From Prevotellaceae bacterium (GTDB taxonomy: Bacteria; Bacteroidota; Bacteroidia; Bacteroidales; UBA932), in NCBI GenBank assembly GCA_031264875.1, contig JAISDK010000240.1:1-7749 (forward strand): DNA of 7,749 nucleotides, written 5' to 3'. The position numbers and the translations under genes are program-made. Positions within the stretch are counted from its first letter, which is position 1. Every line of letters starts with the position of its first letter. Below the pieces are notes generated by a model, which ran no database searches, was not told where the DNA came from, and was given only the letters and a program-made list of their open reading frames with translations. Below are positions 6,668-7,749 of this stretch, one piece after another.

Positions 6668-6879
6668 TTCCTTGTTCTTTGATTAATGAAGTCCTGAATG
6701 TCGGCAACAATATAGTTTCTACCCTGTGTGTGCAACACTTCATAACCGTCGATAAGGTACTGAATCACTCCATATTTAAGAAATTCGGCGAGCGCCTCCT
6801 TTCCCGACAGGTTACTGGCTGTCTTGAAATTTTCAAGGCAGAAGATGACGAATTTGTTTATTTGACGTTCCTTTTTCAT
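6664..6879 (-). CDS. DUF3791 protein, putative antitoxin or partner of DUF3990
   Basis: This 71-residue protein matches the DUF3791 family, small proteins repeatedly found next to DUF3990 genes. Visible family-like features are a helical N-terminal half (INKFVIFCLENFKTASNLSG), then EFLKYGVIQYLIDGYEVLHTQG over about 32-53 and YIVADIQDFI at 56-65. It lacks a signal peptide, membrane segment or obvious DNA-binding motif. It begins 11 bp after the 77-residue gene and overlaps the start of the DUF3990 gene by four bases (ATGA), so the two should be made together. Guilt by association suggests it neutralises or assists the DUF3990 protein, but I cannot show this from sequence. Confidence 0.8.
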   Translation of the reverse strand: MKKERQINKFVIFCLENFKTASNLSGKEALAEFLKYGVIQYLIDGYEVLHTQGRNYIVADIQDFINQRTRK

Positions 6880-6890
6880 GCTGTTTTTTA

Positions 6891-7124
6891 TTATTCCGGA
6901 AAGGTTAATATTCCTGTTTCTTTTTCACTGTCGAGTATGCTGATCAGCATTTTGGGGCTGTAGTACCACATCTTTGTTTCCTCCCGTTCTAAAAGAGAAT
7001 AGAGTTGTGAGGAGTATAGATATGTTAATGCGTCCTGTAGCAGTATATGCCGTTCTTTTATCAGTATTTCTATCATACTTTCAACTTTTAGCGGCAATAA
7101 TGCTTCAAATTCCTGTGCTGTCAT
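6891..7124 (-). CDS. Small protein, first gene of the DUF3791/DUF3990 cassette
   Basis: The chosen product has 77 residues, starting MTAQEFEALLPLKVE. The frame is open to an ATG at 7193 (100 residues), but that start lies upstream of the promoter box at 7151-7158, so the ATG at 7124, about 20 bases after the predicted transcription start, is preferred. The protein is mostly helical and cytoplasmic, with a dense block LYSLLEREETKMWYYSP at 41-57 and a C-terminal GILTFPE. I recall similar 75-80-residue proteins with an EETK-W-SP block and a FPE ending in front of DUF3791/DUF3990 genes in Bacteroidales, but know no function. It may be a second antitoxin, a regulator or a complex subunit. It lies 11 bp before the DUF3791 gene. 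Confidence 0.78.
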   Translation of the reverse strand: MTAQEFEALLPLKVESMIEILIKERHILLQDALTYLYSSQLYSLLEREETKMWYYSPKMLISILDSEKETGILTFPE

Positions 7125-7150
7125 TATATGTTCTGTTTTTAATTTGACTG

Positions 7151-7158
7151 CAAAGGTA
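7151..7158 (-). promoter_or_regulatory. -7 box of the DUF3791/DUF3990 cassette
   Basis: The minus strand reads TACCTTTG, identical to the tRNA-Asp box. It lies 26 bp upstream of the ATG ending at 7124 and decides that start over the one at 7193. No good -33 TTTG is visible, and I see no clear operator palindrome around it. Confidence 0.65.
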
Positions 7159-7288
7159 TAAAAATAATGACTGATGATTGTCGTAGTCCCCATGCGTAAT
7201 TTGAGTCGATCGTTAACCGTATCACCTGTTCCAGTTCAGCACCGGCATGTTGTTGTCGAATTTGCTCCACATCACAAGCGTCTGTATG

Positions 7289-7315
7289 AACTGTGATTTT
7301 CGTGATTGCTGTGAT
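7289..7315 (+). repeat. Three 9-bp units ending in gtgat
   Basis: The units aactgtgat, tttcgtgat and tgctgtgat follow one another directly. On the minus strand they read as atcac-start repeats. This is a short, low-complexity tandem motif of unknown role. Confidence 0.6.
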
Positions 7316-7340
7316 GCCGTGCTTGCTGATAACCGGGAAA

Positions 7341-7400
7341 TTATACTACGTGCGGGATAATTTTGTGAGATGTTTATACTTCGTGTAGGATGATTTTGTG
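7341..7400 (+). repeat. Two 27-bp copies, period 33 bp
   Basis: Copies at 7341-7367 (ttatactacgtgcggg...) and 7374-7400 (ttatacttcgtgtagg...) differ at five of 27 positions. The 33-bp period is a whole number of codons, which helps keep minus-strand frames open. An 18-base stretch at 7357-7374, overlapping the first copy, recurs with one change at 7702-7719. Confidence 0.75.
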
Positions 7401-7408
7401 CACTGACT

Positions 7409-7464
7409 GACGCCGTAAGGCGTCCAATCCGGATAACCTCGAACAAGCGAAGCGCAGTTCGGGG
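7409..7464 (+). repeat. Two adjacent hairpin-forming inverted repeats
   Basis: The first is gacgcc-gtaa-ggcgtc at 7409-7424, a perfect 6-bp stem with a tetraloop. The second, at 7437-7464, has an outer stem cctcgaac/gttcgggg (one G-T pair) and an inner gcg-aag-cgc stem. Neither is followed by a T-run, so they are not simple terminators. Confidence 0.65.
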
Positions 7465-7469
7465 TATAA

Positions 7470-7548
7470 CAGATTTTTTCCGCCGAAAATTGCAGGAAGG
7501 AATCTGACCATAGCAGATTGTTTCTCGCAAATTGCGGGAAGAAATCTG
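7470..7548 (+). repeat. Two tandem imperfect palindromes, period 44 bp
   Basis: Copies at 7470-7506 and 7514-7548 each start cagatt and end aatctg, with long imperfect inner pairing: ttcc with ggaa in the first, and tttctcgc with gcgggaag in the second. The centres differ, yet both keep their self-complementarity. On the minus strand the copies read RFLPAI-type repeats, but the evidence for a protein is weak. Confidence 0.75.
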
Positions 7549-7612
7549 CGCATAATACTACGCCGAGTAAGGGAAAATTCAAAAGAAATCGGGTTCAGGA
7601 TTCGTAGATCCA

Positions 7613-7677
7613 ACTGTTTTTGACAATCCTCAAATTCCGGACACATGAAATCGACTGTTTTTGCCTTTCCTGCAATT
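7613..7677 (+). repeat. Two 24-bp copies, period 41 bp
   Basis: Both copies begin actgtttttg (7613-7622 and 7654-7663) and share tcct and aatt further on. They agree at 19 of 24 positions over 7613-7636 and 7654-7677. Function unknown. Confidence 0.6.
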
Positions 7678-7701
7678 ATTCATTGTTATATTGTCCGCGG
7701 C

Positions 7702-7719
7702 ATAAATTTGTGAGATGTT
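7702..7719 (+). repeat. Second copy of an 18-bp dispersed motif, promoter-like
   Basis: ataaatttgtgagatgtt differs at one base from 7357-7374. Both copies contain a match to TAnnTTTG (TAATTTTG at 7358-7365, TAAATTTG at 7703-7710). A TTG at 7683-7685 lies 17 bp upstream of the second. It could be a promoter for a gene beyond the window, or simply a repeat family member. Confidence 0.5.
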
Positions 7720-7728
7720 CCGGCAAGT

Positions 7729-7747
7729 TTTCCTAATGCTTAGGAAA
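7729..7747 (+). repeat. Hairpin at the window edge
   Basis: tttcctaa at 7729-7736 pairs perfectly with ttaggaaa at 7740-7747 around a 3-base loop, and two G-T pairs could extend it. The window ends two bases later, so its context is unknown. Confidence 0.6.
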
Positions 7748-7749
7748 GT

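Larger units (their letters stand above)
7194..7749. other. Gene-free, repeat-rich region
   Basis: No convincing gene is present. The longest open frames are on the minus strand (about 80-100 codons), overlap one another in different frames and run through the repeats, so they look like by-products of repeats with near-codon periods. The C-terminus of one, at 7222, reads like a real protein tail (MWSKFDNNMPVLNWNR), so a decayed gene remnant is possible. The region holds several imperfect tandem repeats and hairpins, listed separately. Confidence 0.6.

Noticed and set aside
6505..6963. Rightward 152-residue gene
   Set aside because: It is antisense to the DUF3990 and DUF3791 genes, which have recognisable family motifs and tight operon spacing.
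7191..7193. ATG at 7193 as start of the cassette's first gene
   Set aside because: It lies upstream of the -7 box at 7151-7158, so the transcript would not contain it.
7409..7464. Intrinsic terminators
   Set aside because: The stems are GC-containing but not followed by T-runs on either strand, and no gene ends nearby on the plus strand.
7222..7646. Overlapping leftward genes of 78-102 residues
   Set aside because: They overlap in three frames, pass through tandem repeats and hairpins, and lack a coherent domain. A decayed remnant near 7222 is possible.

Overview
The window looks like chromosomal DNA of a Bacteroidota bacterium, most likely order Bacteroidales. Four transcription units carry the phylum's -7 promoter box TAnnTTTG (TACTTTTG or TACCTTTG), genes lack clear Shine-Dalgarno sites, and the gene content fits: a GldA-type ABC ATPase, a PstS lipoprotein with a calcium-loop-like insertion, an OprP-type porin, and a DUF3791/DUF3990 cassette of the kind common in gut Bacteroidales. 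Species cannot be fixed from the sequence.

Layout. Bases 1-195 are a 42-bp tandem repeat array whose units end in a palindrome that is kept although its bases change, followed by a decayed edge to about 225. Bases 275-364 hold three A-tract repeats spaced near whole helical turns. A promoter near 573-580 drives a rightward pair: a GldA-like ABC transporter ATPase (613-1515) and a membrane-anchored coiled-coil protein of unknown function (1563-2561). A strong bidirectional terminator (2593-2623) separates these from a convergent leftward operon that starts near 5894 and reads: double-GNAT-like acyltransferase (5867-4638), phosphate-selective porin (4641-3637), and PstS phosphate-binding lipoprotein (3606-2638). 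The porin and PstS form an outer-membrane to periplasm phosphate capture route, but no pstC, pstA or pstB follows.

A rightward tRNA-Asp(GTC) at 5994-6068 has an almost ideal Bacteroidota promoter and a terminator. Facing it from the right is a three-gene leftward cassette (7124-6170): a 77-residue protein, a DUF3791 protein, and a DUF3990 protein with features of the ADP-ribosyltransferase fold. I read this as a probable toxin-antitoxin or defence-type module, and it is the most interesting system in the window. A promoter box at 7151-7158 fixes the start of its first gene at 7124.

Bases 7194-7749 contain no convincing gene. They are filled with short imperfect tandem repeats and hairpins with periods of 33, 44 and 41 bp, again with inverted arms kept across diverged copies. 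The repeat-rich ends resemble dispersed structured repeats rather than CRISPR arrays or insertion sequences.
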